Part shown: positions 8,856 through 17,598 of the stretch, one piece after another | How positions within the stretch are numbered: position 1 is the stretch's first letter | How the letters are laid out: every line of letters starts with the position of its first letter | NCBI RefSeq assembly: GCF_002797445.1 | Contig: NZ_PGEP01000001.1 | Span: forward strand, 3,658,501 to 3,722,500 | Direction of reading: 5' to 3' | DNA length: 64,000 nt | DNA from: Acidovorax sp. 69 | GTDB lineage: Bacteria > Pseudomonadota > Gammaproteobacteria > Burkholderiales > Burkholderiaceae_C | Notes under the pieces: generated by a model | What the model was told of the DNA's origin: nothing | The model's database searches: none | The model's input: only the letters and a program-made list of their open reading frames with translations | Position numbers and translations under genes: made by a program

Positions 8856-8865
8856 CCACCCAAAA

Positions 8866-8879
8866 TGGGGTTAACCCCA
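8866..8879. promoter_or_regulatory. Perfect 14-bp palindrome upstream of the MBL-fold gene
   Basis: TGGGGTTAACCCCA is a perfect palindrome lying 113 bp before the start of the metallo-beta-lactamase-fold gene. It may be an operator. There is no T tract after it, so it does not look like a terminator. Confidence 0.35.
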
Positions 8880-8991
8880 GTTGCCAGCAAAAGCCCCACG
8901 TTGCGAACAGGTTAGCGCTCAGGCACGCGAACTCCTCTCGGGCAACGCTACAGTTGCAACTCATCAGTTCAACTTAATACCGGAGAGTTTC

Positions 8992-9960
8992 ATGCTGTCA
9001 CGCCGCCACTTCCTGAGCGCAAGCCTGGCCACCACCGTTTACGCAGCGGGCTCCTTCGTCCCCGTGTGGGCCCAGAACGCGCCCAACTTCGGTGCGCCCA
9101 CCCTGCCCAGCCCCGGCTTTCGCCGCATGAAGGTGGGCGATGTGGAGGTGATTGCGCTCAACGATGGCATCACGCGCCGCCCACTGGGAGAAGAATTTGT
9201 AAAAAATGCGCCACTGACCGAGGTGCGTGCACTGCTGGCGTCCCAGGGACTGCCCACCGACTACATCGACGTGCCCTACACGCCTTTCCTGGTGGTGGCA
9301 GGCGCGCGCAAGATCCTCATCGACACTGGACTGGGCGAGTTTGGCGGCGCCACCACAGGCAAGCTGCTCGACAGCCTGCGCGCGGCGGGCCTGCAGGCAG
9401 CCGACATCGACACGGTGCTGATCAGCCACTACCACGGCGACCACATCAATGGCATCCGCAACAAGGCGGGTGAGTGGGCGTTCCCCAAGGCCAAGGTGAT
9501 GGTGCCCGCAGCCGAACACGCGTTCTGGATGGACGACGCCCGCATGGCTGCAGCGCCCGCTGGCATGAAGGGCGCGTTCGAAAATGTGCGCCGCACATTT
9601 GCCACCATGCCTGCCGACACGCTGGTGCCGTTTGCCGCAGGCGCCGAAGTCGCACCGGGCATCCAGTCGGTGGCGGCCTATGGTCACACGCCCGGCCACA
9701 CGCTGTTCGAGTTGAAGTCTGCAGGCCAGAACTTCTTTTACGTGGCGGACCTGACCAATGTACCGGCGCTGTTTGCACGCAACCCCGACTGGGCCGTGAC
9801 GTTTGACATGGATGCCGAGGCCGCGCGCAGGGTACGTCGTGAGGTGTTCCAGCGCATCACGGCGAGCAATGCCATGCTGGGCGGCTTCCACTTCCCGTTC
9901 CCGGCATTCGGTCGCATGGCGGCGTCGGGAAGCGGTTATGCCTTCCAGCCTGCCGCCTGA
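8992..9960 (+). CDS. Tat-exported metallo-beta-lactamase-fold hydrolase
   Basis: A 322-residue MBL-fold protein. It begins with a twin-arginine signal (SRRHFL, then a hydrophobic stretch ending at a likely AQ|N or WA|QN cleavage site), so it should be folded before export to the periplasm. The zinc motif HxHxDH reads HYHGDH, with later ligands in AEHAFW and GHTPGHT. The GHTPGH pattern groups it with glyoxalase II/quorum-quenching-like MBL enzymes. The start at 8992 has a GGAGAG site 5 bp upstream; an earlier in-frame ATG at 8881 would place the Tat motif internally. It is followed after one base by another Tat-exported enzyme. Confidence 0.88.
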   Translation: MLSRRHFLSASLATTVYAAGSFVPVWAQNAPNFGAPTLPSPGFRRMKVGDVEVIALNDGITRRPLGEEFVKNAPLTEVRALLASQGLPTDYIDVPYTPFLVVAGARKILIDTGLGEFGGATTGKLLDSLRAAGLQAADIDTVLISHYHGDHINGIRNKAGEWAFPKAKVMVPAAEHAFWMDDARMAAAPAGMKGAFENVRRTFATMPADTLVPFAAGAEVAPGIQSVAAYGHTPGHTLFELKSAGQNFFYVADLTNVPALFARNPDWAVTFDMDAEAARRVRREVFQRITASNAMLGGFHFPFPAFGRMAASGSGYAFQPAA

Positions 9961-9961
9961 A

Positions 9962-10552
9962 ATGCAGATCAACCGGCGCACTTTTCTGGCCACAGGTACT
10001 GCGGGCACCCTGGTGCTCTCTGCACTGCCCGCCTGGGCACAACAGGAAGCGAGCGCAGAAACCCTGCTGCGCCAGGGCGGTGTTGTGGCCGTGTTCCGCC
10101 ACGCGCTGGCCCCCGGCACCTTCGATCCACCGGGTTTTCGCCTGGGCGACTGCAGCACCCAGCGCAACCTGAACGACGAAGGCCGGGCACAGGCCCGGCG
10201 TATCGGTGACTGGTTCAAGGAGCGGCAGTTGCAACCTGCCAAGGTGCTTTCCAGCCCCTGGTGCCGGTGCGTGGACACCGCCACGCTGGCTTTTGATTCA
10301 CCGCAGGTCTGGCCCGCGCTCGGGTCTCCGTATGGCGCACGCGAGACCACCGGGGCAGCCCATCTGCGTGAACTGCGCGCAGCACTATCAATAGCCTCTG
10401 CACGCAGCAACGGTTTTGAGGTGTGGTTCACCCACATGTTCGTTCAGTCCGATCTGGCCAACGACAGCACCCGCTCAGGCGACGCCCTCATCGTGCGGGT
10501 TGATCGTGGCGCACAACCCCGGGTATTGGCCAAGCTCTCCGTGACAGGCTGA
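9962..10552 (+). CDS. Tat-exported histidine phosphatase-superfamily protein
   Basis: A 196-residue protein with a twin-arginine signal (NRRTFL) ending at AWAQQ, then a phosphoglycerate-mutase/acid-phosphatase-like domain. The catalytic RHG motif reads RHA (in VFRHALAPG). The second-half Arg and His equivalents may be in SSPWCR and WFTHMF. It starts one base after the upstream MBL-fold stop, so the two are co-transcribed and both go to the periplasm. The substrate is unknown. The RHA variant occurs in some members of the superfamily, so activity is likely but not certain. Confidence 0.82.
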   Translation: MQINRRTFLATGTAGTLVLSALPAWAQQEASAETLLRQGGVVAVFRHALAPGTFDPPGFRLGDCSTQRNLNDEGRAQARRIGDWFKERQLQPAKVLSSPWCRCVDTATLAFDSPQVWPALGSPYGARETTGAAHLRELRAALSIASARSNGFEVWFTHMFVQSDLANDSTRSGDALIVRVDRGAQPRVLAKLSVTG

Positions 10553-10909
10553 GCACAGGCCATCCGCCTACAGCCTGCGGGCGCACAAGCGCCTATCCTG
10601 AAGCGGCGTTATCGCTGCGGGATATCCCCGTCGTGCACTGCGCACCGGGAGATGCTGATGAAAACCACCACCAAATCTGTTGCGCGGGCGCCTTGCCGTC
10701 TCACGCAAGGCCACCACACAGCCAGATGGCGCGGTAAAGCGGTGTGGCCGTGCGTGGACGCATAGGGGCGAAGATCCATGGCACTCAGCAACAATACCGC
10801 CCACAGTCCTTCCTGGCCGCAGGCCGCCAACCGCGTTTCGGCAAACGGCTTGCCCCCTTCCGTTGAACAACCTGCTCCAGCGCTGCGCACTACGTCGGGC
10901 CGCGTGCGC
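10553..10909. other. Intergenic region before the transglutaminase-like gene
   Basis: There is no convincing gene here. One short reading frame (10652-10765, 37 codons beginning MLMKTTTKSVARAP) has a GGGAG directly before it, and an AGGGG lies before an in-frame ATG at 10778 that could extend the transglutaminase-like protein N-terminally. Neither can be confirmed from sequence alone. Confidence 0.4.
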
Positions 10910-11797
10910 ATGGAGTTGCAGATTGATCTGCAGTACGAGATCGACTCCTACGGTGCCGATTTCGTGTTCAACATCCATGCAGCGCAAACCGCCCACCAAA
11001 CCGTCAGCAATGAACGACTGACCCTCAACCAAGGCATTGCGCACCAGGTCCACACCGACCCGGCCACAGGCACGCGCTACCTGCGGCTGCACGGCGAGCC
11101 GGGGCTCTTGGCGCTGACCTACGCTGCCACCGTAGACATTGCCCATCACCGGGCCGACCCAGCGCCACTGCAAGAGGTACCCATGCGAAGCCTGCCACAG
11201 GAGGTGATGGGTTACATCTACCCCAGCCGGTACTGTCAATCCGATCGCCTTCTGCGGCTGGCGCTCAATGAGTTTGGCACCCTGTGGCACGGATACAGCC
11301 GGGTTCAGGCCATCTGCGACTGGGTGCAGGCACATGTGGCCTTCACCTCCAACACCTCCAACTCCAACACGTCGGCGGTGGATACGCTGGTGGAACAAGT
11401 GGGCGTCTGCCGGGACTTTGCCCATCTGATGATTTCGCTGTGCCGCGCCATGAACATCCCTGCGCGTTTCACCACCGGCACCGACTACGGCGCTGACCCC
11501 GCCCTGGGCCCGCCAGACTTTCATGCCTATGTGGAGGCCTATCTCGGCGACCGGTGGTACCTGTTTGATCCCTCTGGCACGGCCATTCCCATGGGTCTGC
11601 TGCGTTTTGGCACCGGCCGTGATGCGGCGGATGTGGCGTTCGCCACCATCTTCGGGGGCGTGCGGGCACAACCTCCCGTGATCCATACCCGCGCCGTCGA
11701 AGACCCTGCCCGGGGCTTCGTCCTGCCTCATCACTGCACCGAAGCGCTTTCAACAGACTCTGGCGGTGGCGTGGCCACGAGGTTTGTCCCGCAGTGA
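10910..11797 (+). CDS. Transglutaminase-like domain protein
   Basis: A 295-residue cytoplasmic protein of the bacterial transglutaminase-like family. An N-terminal beta-rich domain (MELQIDLQYEIDSYGADFVF...) precedes the papain-like core, with catalytic Cys in VGVCRDFAHL, His in DFHAYVEAYLG and Asp in YLFDPSG. Such proteins are usually thought to be proteases or peptide-modifying enzymes, and their substrates are unknown. The start at 10910 matches where the family similarity begins, although it lacks a ribosome-binding site. An in-frame ATG at 10778 with an AGGGG upstream would add 44 low-complexity residues. No operon partner is evident. Confidence 0.82.
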   Translation: MELQIDLQYEIDSYGADFVFNIHAAQTAHQTVSNERLTLNQGIAHQVHTDPATGTRYLRLHGEPGLLALTYAATVDIAHHRADPAPLQEVPMRSLPQEVMGYIYPSRYCQSDRLLRLALNEFGTLWHGYSRVQAICDWVQAHVAFTSNTSNSNTSAVDTLVEQVGVCRDFAHLMISLCRAMNIPARFTTGTDYGADPALGPPDFHAYVEAYLGDRWYLFDPSGTAIPMGLLRFGTGRDAADVAFATIFGGVRAQPPVIHTRAVEDPARGFVLPHHCTEALSTDSGGGVATRFVPQ

Positions 11798-11938
11798 AAG
11801 CACCGCTTCATGCGGCCTGGCGCCTGTTTCCACAGGTGCGCCCCGCGCGCGGCGGGGTTCCAGAAAAGCCTGCGGAAAGGCCGTGAACCCAGCTGTGGCC
11901 TAATATCACTCTTTTTTCCACTATCTCAGAGACCTACC

Positions 11939-12109
11939 ATGGGCAACAAGATCGTCACCGAAGCAGACCGCAAGCGCACACCCCAACCCAAGCCAATGCC
12001 CGGCGTGACCCTGAATACCCCCGGTCGTGGCCAGCGCGTGAGCCTGGAACGTGGTGTTGCAACCCGCAGCAAGAAGAACCCCGGCAAGCGTTCGCGCAAG
12101 GGCGGTTAA
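11939..12109 (+). CDS. Small highly basic protein, 56 residues
   Basis: The product is rich in Lys, Arg and Gly and ends KKNPGKRSRKGG, which suggests nucleic-acid or ribosome binding. No named family is recognised. The frame starts at an ATG after AGAGACCTACC and stops 38 bp before a strong intrinsic terminator (12148-12175), which is what one expects of a single-gene transcript. A longer in-frame start at 11810 is unlikely because that section has poor codon character. Confidence 0.68.
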   Translation: MGNKIVTEADRKRTPQPKPMPGVTLNTPGRGQRVSLERGVATRSKKNPGKRSRKGG

Positions 12110-12147
12110 TTCGCCAACGGGGCGCCACCACGGTGCCCCCGCCCCAT

Positions 12148-12175
12148 AAAAAAGCCCTCCAAGGAGGGCTTTTTT
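12148..12175. terminator. Bidirectional intrinsic terminator
   Basis: The hairpin GCCCTCC-AA-GGAGGGC is flanked by A6 on the left and T6 on the right. It can end transcription from the small basic protein gene on the plus strand and from the histidine kinase operon on the minus strand. Confidence 0.9.
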
Positions 12176-12248
12176 ATGGGTGAGTGCAAGGTTGATAGGG
12201 TCACACCGTGTCAATGCCAGACGGCAACCGGCAAACGCCATGCCTGAA

Positions 12249-14786
12249 TTACTCCAGCGGAGCTGGCATCGTCTCTGCCTGACCGCGCGGTGGCAGCACG
12301 ATATGGAAGGCAGCGCCGCTGGCCGGTACGTTCTTGGCAAAAATATGCCCTCCCATCGCCTCCACGATCGTTCGGCAGATGGCCAAGCCCAGGCCGGTGC
12401 CACCAGACCCGTCCTTGGTCTTGCTTGACTGCACGAAGGCTTCGAAAATACTTTCCAGCTCTGTCTCTGGAATACCCGGCCCCTCGTCCTGTACCACCAG
12501 ATGTGCCTGACCCTTGGCGTCCATGAACCCCTCCAGTGTGATCGTGCTCCCCGGGGGGGAAAACTTGATGGCATTCGCCACCACGTTGCGAATCACCTGC
12601 TGAAAACGCAACGGATCGGCCTTAGCCACCAAAGGCGTGTCGGACATGCGCACATCCATCATCAGATGACTGCGCTCCAGCAGCGGCTCCAGTTCACGGA
12701 TCACGGGGCGCACCACTCCGCGCAAATCAATGCGCTCCATGTGGAAGGTGCCCACAGTGCTTTCAAGCTTCGAGACTTCCAGCAGGTCATTGACCAGGGT
12801 CAGCATGCGTTTGCCGGCCAAATGGATGTCTTCAAACATGCCTGCCAGTTTGGGCTGGGCACGCCCACGCAGCATGCCCAATTCAGCAAAACCCAGAATC
12901 GACTGCAGGGGGGTGCGCAGTTCATGGCTCATGTTGGCCACAAATTCGGACTTGGAGCGCGACGCCTCTTCCGCGGCATCGCGGGCCTCCTGCGTGGCGC
13001 GCTCCGCTTCACGAAACTCGCTCACGTCCATCAAGATGCTGAGCACGCCTGTCACCCGGCCATGCTCATCGGCAATGGCTGCCTTGGCCAAACGCGTATC
13101 ACGCCGCGATCCGTCGCCATGGCGCACCTTGACTTCTACCATCGCCCTCCCGCCCCAACGCAGCAGCTGGGTATTGGCGGACTCGTGCACCTTGGCCTCG
13201 TCGGGAGGCACGCAACGGGCCAGCTCCTGCCCCAACACGGTATCACGCGACTTTCCCTTGTACTCTTCCCAGGCCTTGTTGACCCGCACAAAACGGTCTT
13301 GGGCGTCTGTCACCGAGATCGGCAGGGGATTGGTCTCCAGCAGCAAATCCTGAAACGCGATCTGTGCCTGCAGCTGTTGTTGCGCCACCCAGCGCTCGGT
13401 CACGTCCACCGCACTGCCCGCAAACCCCACAATACGCCCGTGGACGAGTAACGGAACGGCAGCCAGCTGAAACATCATCTCTTTGCCGTCCTTGAAACGC
13501 GCAAGCGCCTGGCATACCCGCACGCCCTCTGAAGAACGCACGTCCAGGGCCTTGAGCACATCCTTGCGACTCTGGGGGTCCACAATTTCCTGCAGCTTCT
13601 TACCGATGGCACTGTCCACACCGTCACCGGTGAATGCGGTCCAATGGGCATTTACATAGGTAATGGCGCCTTCGGCATCGGTGCGAAAGATGAGTTCCTG
13701 CACGCTGCGCATCAGCACCGAAAGCTCGCGCTCATTCTGGGCAATGCGGGTGTGCGCGGCGTCCACGGCAAGGCGCGCAGATGCTCGCGTCCGCACGCCA
13801 CGCCAGACGGCGAATGTCAGCCCCAGCACCATGAGAATCAGTGCAGCACCAATGCCAAGCAAGCCTCCGGCATCTGCCAACCAGCGCTGCAGGGCGTGGC
13901 GACGGGACTCTTCAACAATCACCACCAGGGGCTTCGTGCTCGACGCCCTGAAGCCAATGATCTGGCGGTCCCCCAAAACCCCCGCCCCTGTATAGGTCGC
14001 ATACTCCTGGCGTGGCAAAAACCGGGTGAACACAGGAATCTGGTCCACGCGCTTACCCACCAGATGCGCAGCAGCACCCGAAGTTGCCAAAACCAGGCCA
14101 TCGTAGGAAGTCACCACCGAATCGAACGAATCAGCTTCCAGAGTGAGGTGCTGAAAGTTCGCCAGAGAATCGGTGTTGATCAATGCCACCAGCGCAAGCC
14201 CGTGCCCAGCTTCGGTTTTGTAACCGTACAACACCGGCACAAACGACACCCCGGCGGGTGCCTTGACAGGCGCTTCACGCAGGCGGATGGCCTGCAGGCC
14301 CCGCCCCGGTGTCAAGGCGCCCATCAGGCTCTGCCCCTCGACGACCTTGGGGCCCAGCAGAGACAGATCCACAAACATCTCGGCATCGCCCGCCTGCGTG
14401 CTGGCGATCACGCGCCCGCCAGCGTCAACCACCGCCAAACCGCGCAAGAAGGATAAGCCTGCCAACGCCTGGCCCAGCGCTTCTTCCATGCGATGGGGCT
14501 CTGTGGTGGCGGATACCAGCGCAGGCGAGGTTGCAAGGGCTTCCAAGGCCAGTTCGGTGGTTTCCACGGTTCGCGTGGCCTGGTCCTCCAGAATGCGCGC
14601 CAACATGGCTGCATGGGAATGGTCATTGGTGTTGGCACCCCGAAAATCATTCACAGCCAACGCACTGACCGCCATGAGGGTCCCCAACGCCGACAGCCCT
14701 CCGGTGACCAGAACCAGGTGACTGGCATTCGACACCCAGGCCTGTACCCGCAGCAGCAATGATGCGCGGGGGCGTTTATCCGCCAT
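12249..14786 (-). CDS. Membrane PAS sensor histidine kinase with periplasmic Cache-like domain
   Basis: An 845-residue sensor kinase. A first membrane segment (about residues 20-40), a long periplasmic region (about 45-300, Cache-like by length and pattern), and a second membrane segment (about 305-330) are followed by two PAS domains, a HisKA domain with phospho-acceptor His near residue 621 (SHELRTPLQS) and an ATP-binding domain (N box VVANAIKFSP; G boxes DEGPGIP and GTGLGLAI). It has no receiver domain. It starts 2 bp after the stop of a periplasmic binding-protein gene, which makes that protein a likely ligand-presenting partner. The start at 14786 is preferred over 14801, which would overlap that gene. 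Confidence 0.92.
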   Translation of the reverse strand: MADKRPRASLLLRVQAWVSNASHLVLVTGGLSALGTLMAVSALAVNDFRGANTNDHSHAAMLARILEDQATRTVETTELALEALATSPALVSATTEPHRMEEALGQALAGLSFLRGLAVVDAGGRVIASTQAGDAEMFVDLSLLGPKVVEGQSLMGALTPGRGLQAIRLREAPVKAPAGVSFVPVLYGYKTEAGHGLALVALINTDSLANFQHLTLEADSFDSVVTSYDGLVLATSGAAAHLVGKRVDQIPVFTRFLPRQEYATYTGAGVLGDRQIIGFRASSTKPLVVIVEESRRHALQRWLADAGGLLGIGAALILMVLGLTFAVWRGVRTRASARLAVDAAHTRIAQNERELSVLMRSVQELIFRTDAEGAITYVNAHWTAFTGDGVDSAIGKKLQEIVDPQSRKDVLKALDVRSSEGVRVCQALARFKDGKEMMFQLAAVPLLVHGRIVGFAGSAVDVTERWVAQQQLQAQIAFQDLLLETNPLPISVTDAQDRFVRVNKAWEEYKGKSRDTVLGQELARCVPPDEAKVHESANTQLLRWGGRAMVEVKVRHGDGSRRDTRLAKAAIADEHGRVTGVLSILMDVSEFREAERATQEARDAAEEASRSKSEFVANMSHELRTPLQSILGFAELGMLRGRAQPKLAGMFEDIHLAGKRMLTLVNDLLEVSKLESTVGTFHMERIDLRGVVRPVIRELEPLLERSHLMMDVRMSDTPLVAKADPLRFQQVIRNVVANAIKFSPPGSTITLEGFMDAKGQAHLVVQDEGPGIPETELESIFEAFVQSSKTKDGSGGTGLGLAICRTIVEAMGGHIFAKNVPASGAAFHIVLPPRGQAETMPAPLE

Positions 14787-14787
14787 A

Positions 14788-15582
14788 TCAGCGCACCACA
14801 ATCGCGCTCAGCCCATGGTGCCCTGCTGCACGCTGCAAGCGGCCATCGGCTTTGATGCGCGACACGAAGGCGTCCACAGTCGCCAACCACGCGTCATCTC
14901 CCCGCTTCACCGCATAGGCATAGGGGAGCACAGAGAAAGGCTCTGGTGGCTCGACCAACTTGGCCCAATCGGCGTTGTCCAGCAAACGCCGACTGTAGGG
15001 ATAGTCGGTCATGAACACATCCACGCGGCCAGCGACCAACTCCCGCTCACGCGTGGCTGGCAGCTTGATCTTCACCACGGTGGCGCTCTTGAGGCGCTGC
15101 AGCATGATGGGCTCCATGAACGTACCCGCCTGCACGGCCACCATCACGCCCGGCTTGTCGATGTCTGACCACTGCTTGACCACGGCATTGCTCTTGGTCG
15201 TGATCGCGTAAATGTCGCTGCGCAGGTAGGGCTGGGTGAAGGCCAGTTTTTCCATCCGCTGCGACAGCATGCCAATCGCATACATCGCCACGTCGCACCG
15301 GTCCTGGCCCAGATCCTCAATCAAGGTGGGGAAGGACGACTCCACATACTCCACCTTGGCCTTGAGATCGCGCGCCAGTTCGGCCGACAACTCGATGTCA
15401 ATACCAACCAGCTCTTGTGTTCGCGGGTGACGGTAGGTCACGCCGTAGTAGTCAGGCCAAATACAGACTTTCAACACGGATTGGCTCTGCACGCGGTCCA
15501 TCACCGGCCCGGCCAGGACGCCCGTCGAACATGCCGCCAGGCACAGGCCCGCCGCCACCATCCATCGATTCAACACATTCAT
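14788..15582 (-). CDS. Periplasmic solute-binding protein (SBP family 3) without a transporter
   Basis: A 264-residue protein with a signal peptide ending near ACSTGVLAG (a possible lipobox-like LAAC lies inside it) and a family 3 binding fold (VLKVCIWPDYYGVTYR; GIDIELSAELARDLKAKVEYV; DVFMTDYPYSRRLL). A good ribosome-binding site (AGGAG) precedes the start at 15582. No ABC permease or ATPase is nearby; instead it is sandwiched between an HD-GYP gene (43 bp upstream) and the kinase (2 bp downstream). It is therefore more likely a sensory binding protein than a transport component, though that is inference. Confidence 0.86.
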   Translation of the reverse strand: MNVLNRWMVAAGLCLAACSTGVLAGPVMDRVQSQSVLKVCIWPDYYGVTYRHPRTQELVGIDIELSAELARDLKAKVEYVESSFPTLIEDLGQDRCDVAMYAIGMLSQRMEKLAFTQPYLRSDIYAITTKSNAVVKQWSDIDKPGVMVAVQAGTFMEPIMLQRLKSATVVKIKLPATRERELVAGRVDVFMTDYPYSRRLLDNADWAKLVEPPEPFSVLPYAYAVKRGDDAWLATVDAFVSRIKADGRLQRAAGHHGLSAIVVR

Positions 15583-15624
15583 TCTCAGGACTCCTTGGTC
15601 ACCAGGTTCTGTTGTCTGCAAGAC

Positions 15625-16401
15625 TTACGGCGAATCAATCAGCGCGTCGAAAGATGGGCACTCTTGCGTGATCTTGCATCGCAATGCGTTGATTTCCTCG
15701 GCCCGCGCGAGAAAAGCATCCACCACCACGGGATCAAAAGCGCGCCCACGCTCAGCGGCCAACATCTCCAGGGCCACCTCTACGCTGAAAGCTGGGCGAT
15801 AGACGCGGTCCATGGTCAACGCATCAAAAAAATCCACCACCGCCGTGATGCGGCCTGCCAGCGGTATCGCGTCACCCACCAGCCCGTGGGGATACCCTTT
15901 ACCGTCATAACGCTCATGGTGCGTCAACGCTACTTCGGCAGCCATGCGAAACACAGGAATCTGGGCCCGACCCAGAATCTCTGCGCCCATGGCGGCATGG
16001 CAATTCATGATCTGGCGCTCTTCGGGGTTCAGCGGGCCGGGCTTTTTCAACACATTGTCCGGTGTACCGATCTTGCCAATGTCATGCATGGGTGCCGCCT
16101 TGCGCAGCATGCGTGCGTAGCCTGTGGTTTGCCCCAGCGCCATTGCCAGGGCCTCCGCCAGATACCCGATACGAACGATGTGCACCCCCGTGTCGTCGTC
16201 TTTCAGATCCGCTGCCGCCGACAACTGCAACAACGCAGCATGGTGCGCCCGCGTCACTTCGCGCAGGGCTTCGTTGCGCTCGCGGTACATGCGACCGAAG
16301 TCGCGCACAAACCGTTCCATCTGGGCTGAGGCGGCCTCGTCAAAGCACCGCTCACCATCATCTGCGGGCCGCTCAAGATTGGGCGCAAAGGCCCCACTCA
16401 C
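15625..16401 (-). CDS. HD-GYP domain protein, probable cyclic-di-GMP phosphodiesterase
   Basis: A 258-residue protein with a short helical N-terminal segment and an HD-GYP domain. The HD motif is HDIGKIG (residues 106-112), and the GYP signature HHERYDGKGYP (161-171) is intact, so phosphodiesterase activity against cyclic-di-GMP is expected. It has no receiver of its own. The single-receiver protein encoded just upstream overlaps it by 4 bp and may act with it as a split response regulator. It lies upstream of the binding protein and kinase, on one minus-strand operon. Confidence 0.9.
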   Translation of the reverse strand: MSGAFAPNLERPADDGERCFDEAASAQMERFVRDFGRMYRERNEALREVTRAHHAALLQLSAAADLKDDDTGVHIVRIGYLAEALAMALGQTTGYARMLRKAAPMHDIGKIGTPDNVLKKPGPLNPEERQIMNCHAAMGAEILGRAQIPVFRMAAEVALTHHERYDGKGYPHGLVGDAIPLAGRITAVVDFFDALTMDRVYRPAFSVEVALEMLAAERGRAFDPVVVDAFLARAEEINALRCKITQECPSFDALIDSP

Positions 16402-16769
16402 AAAGCAGACTCCATGCGGTAGATGGTTTCAAGCACCTGCAGGGTGCTGAAAGGTTTCATGAGGTAGTCATCGGCCCCGGCCGCCATGCCCGCCTCCTTG
16501 TCCACGGCCTGCACGCGCGCGGTCAACATGATCACCTTGGTGTGCAGCATTCCCGGATCAGACTTGATGCGGCGGCACACATCCAGCCCATTGAGGGTGC
16601 CGGGCATCATCACATCCAGCAGCACGATGTCAGGGCAAAGCTCGCGCGCCAAGGCCCAGCCCGCATCTCCGGTGGCGGCTTCATGGATCTCGAAGTCATC
16701 GAACTCCAGCGTCATCCTGAGCAGCTTGCGGATATCCATGTGGTCTTCGACGATCAGGATCTTTTTCAT
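16398..16769 (-). CDS. Single-domain response regulator (CheY-like)
   Basis: A 123-residue stand-alone receiver. It has the acidic pair in VEDH, phospho-acceptor D52 in LLDVMMPG, a conserved Thr in MLTAR and Lys in LMKPFS. It has no output domain. Translation of the HD-GYP gene starts inside its last codons (ATGA at 16398-16401). The start at 16769 gives the standard MKKILIVED opening; an upstream in-frame codon at 16823 is unlikely. It may pass the phosphoryl signal from the kinase to HD-GYP or to the Hpt-like protein encoded divergently. Confidence 0.9.
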   Translation of the reverse strand: MKKILIVEDHMDIRKLLRMTLEFDDFEIHEAATGDAGWALARELCPDIVLLDVMMPGTLNGLDVCRRIKSDPGMLHTKVIMLTARVQAVDKEAGMAAGADDYLMKPFSTLQVLETIYRMESAL

Positions 16770-16840
16770 GGCGAGAGGTCTTTCCAGGGCATTGGGAGCA
16801 ATTGGGAGCGCTAAACACCACATCGAGTGATTTTTCCGCG

Positions 16841-16860
16841 ATTGATTCGATCATATCAAT
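16841..16860. promoter_or_regulatory. Dyad in AT-rich divergent region of the signalling island
   Basis: ATTGAT and ATCAAT form perfect 6-bp arms around TCGATCAT, which itself contains a central GATC. The site lies in an unusually AT-rich 148-bp region between the divergent response-regulator genes. It fits an operator for the excisionase-HTH/receiver protein encoded next door. Confidence 0.45.
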
Positions 16861-16917
16861 CATATTTATCAAATACAAGATGCAATCAAAGAAAAATAAG
16901 TCCAAAATGCGCGATCT

Positions 16918-17598
16918 ATGCAATCTGACAAATATCCAACGGGGCTTCAGGTGCCTGACCACTACACCACGCTTGAAGTCGCCAAGATGCTGGGCATGGC
17001 CGTTCGCTCGGTCCAGCTGATGGTGGACCGCAACGAACTGGAGGCATGGAAGACCCCGGGCGGACACCGGCGGATATCACGGACCTCCGTAGAGCGCTGG
17101 ATCAGCGCCCACGGCCCTGCAGGTGCAGATACCCCTGGCACGTCCTCCACGGGTGCGGGCACGGCACCCGCCAGCCGCCCCCCGGCAGCCGCCGCCAAGA
17201 CATCTGCGCGCGCCCAGCAGATCCTGCTGATCGAAGACTCGATCCATTTCCAGAATCTGGTCGGCCTTATTGTTCAGCAGCACTTCCCTGGCGCGGCACT
17301 GCATGTGGCCAACGACGGCATTACGGGATTGGCCATGTACGGCCAGATCCAGCCCGATGTGCTGATCGTCGACATCCTGTTGCCCGGCATCGACGGCGCC
17401 ACGCTGATCACCACGTTGCGCTCGCACGCACAGTTCGCACGCAGCCACCTCATCGTGGTCACGTCGCTGGATGAGCAGCAGCGTGAGCCCTACGCGTTTG
17501 CCCTGCAAGGGGTAAAGGTCATCCACAAACCCCGGCTGGTCGCAGAGCTGCCCGCTGCACTGGCCACCTGCATTCCGCCAGCCAGGGTGCTGGCATGA
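16918..17598 (+). CDS. Fusion of an excisionase/MerR-type DNA-binding domain to a receiver domain
   Basis: A 226-residue protein. Residues 16-62 are an excisionase-family (HTH_17) winged helix: HYTTLEVAKMLGMAVRSVQ, then TPGGHRRISRTSVERWI. A Pro/Ala/Thr-rich linker (about 66-98) leads to a C-terminal receiver (about 100-220) with phospho-acceptor D152 in VDILLPG and Lys in HKPR. The order (DNA-binding domain first, receiver last) is the reverse of most response regulators. It overlaps the following receiver-Hpt gene by 4 bp and faces the receiver/HD-GYP/kinase operon, so it is a good candidate transcription factor for the island. Confidence 0.88.
   Translation: MQSDKYPTGLQVPDHYTTLEVAKMLGMAVRSVQLMVDRNELEAWKTPGGHRRISRTSVERWISAHGPAGADTPGTSSTGAGTAPASRPPAAAAKTSARAQQILLIEDSIHFQNLVGLIVQQHFPGAALHVANDGITGLAMYGQIQPDVLIVDILLPGIDGATLITTLRSHAQFARSHLIVVTSLDEQQREPYAFALQGVKVIHKPRLVAELPAALATCIPPARVLA

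Noticed and set aside
10652-10765. A 37-codon frame before the transglutaminase-like gene
   Set aside because: It has a GGGAG directly before the ATG but poor spacing, an unremarkable product and no family match; it is kept only as a remark in the gap entry.
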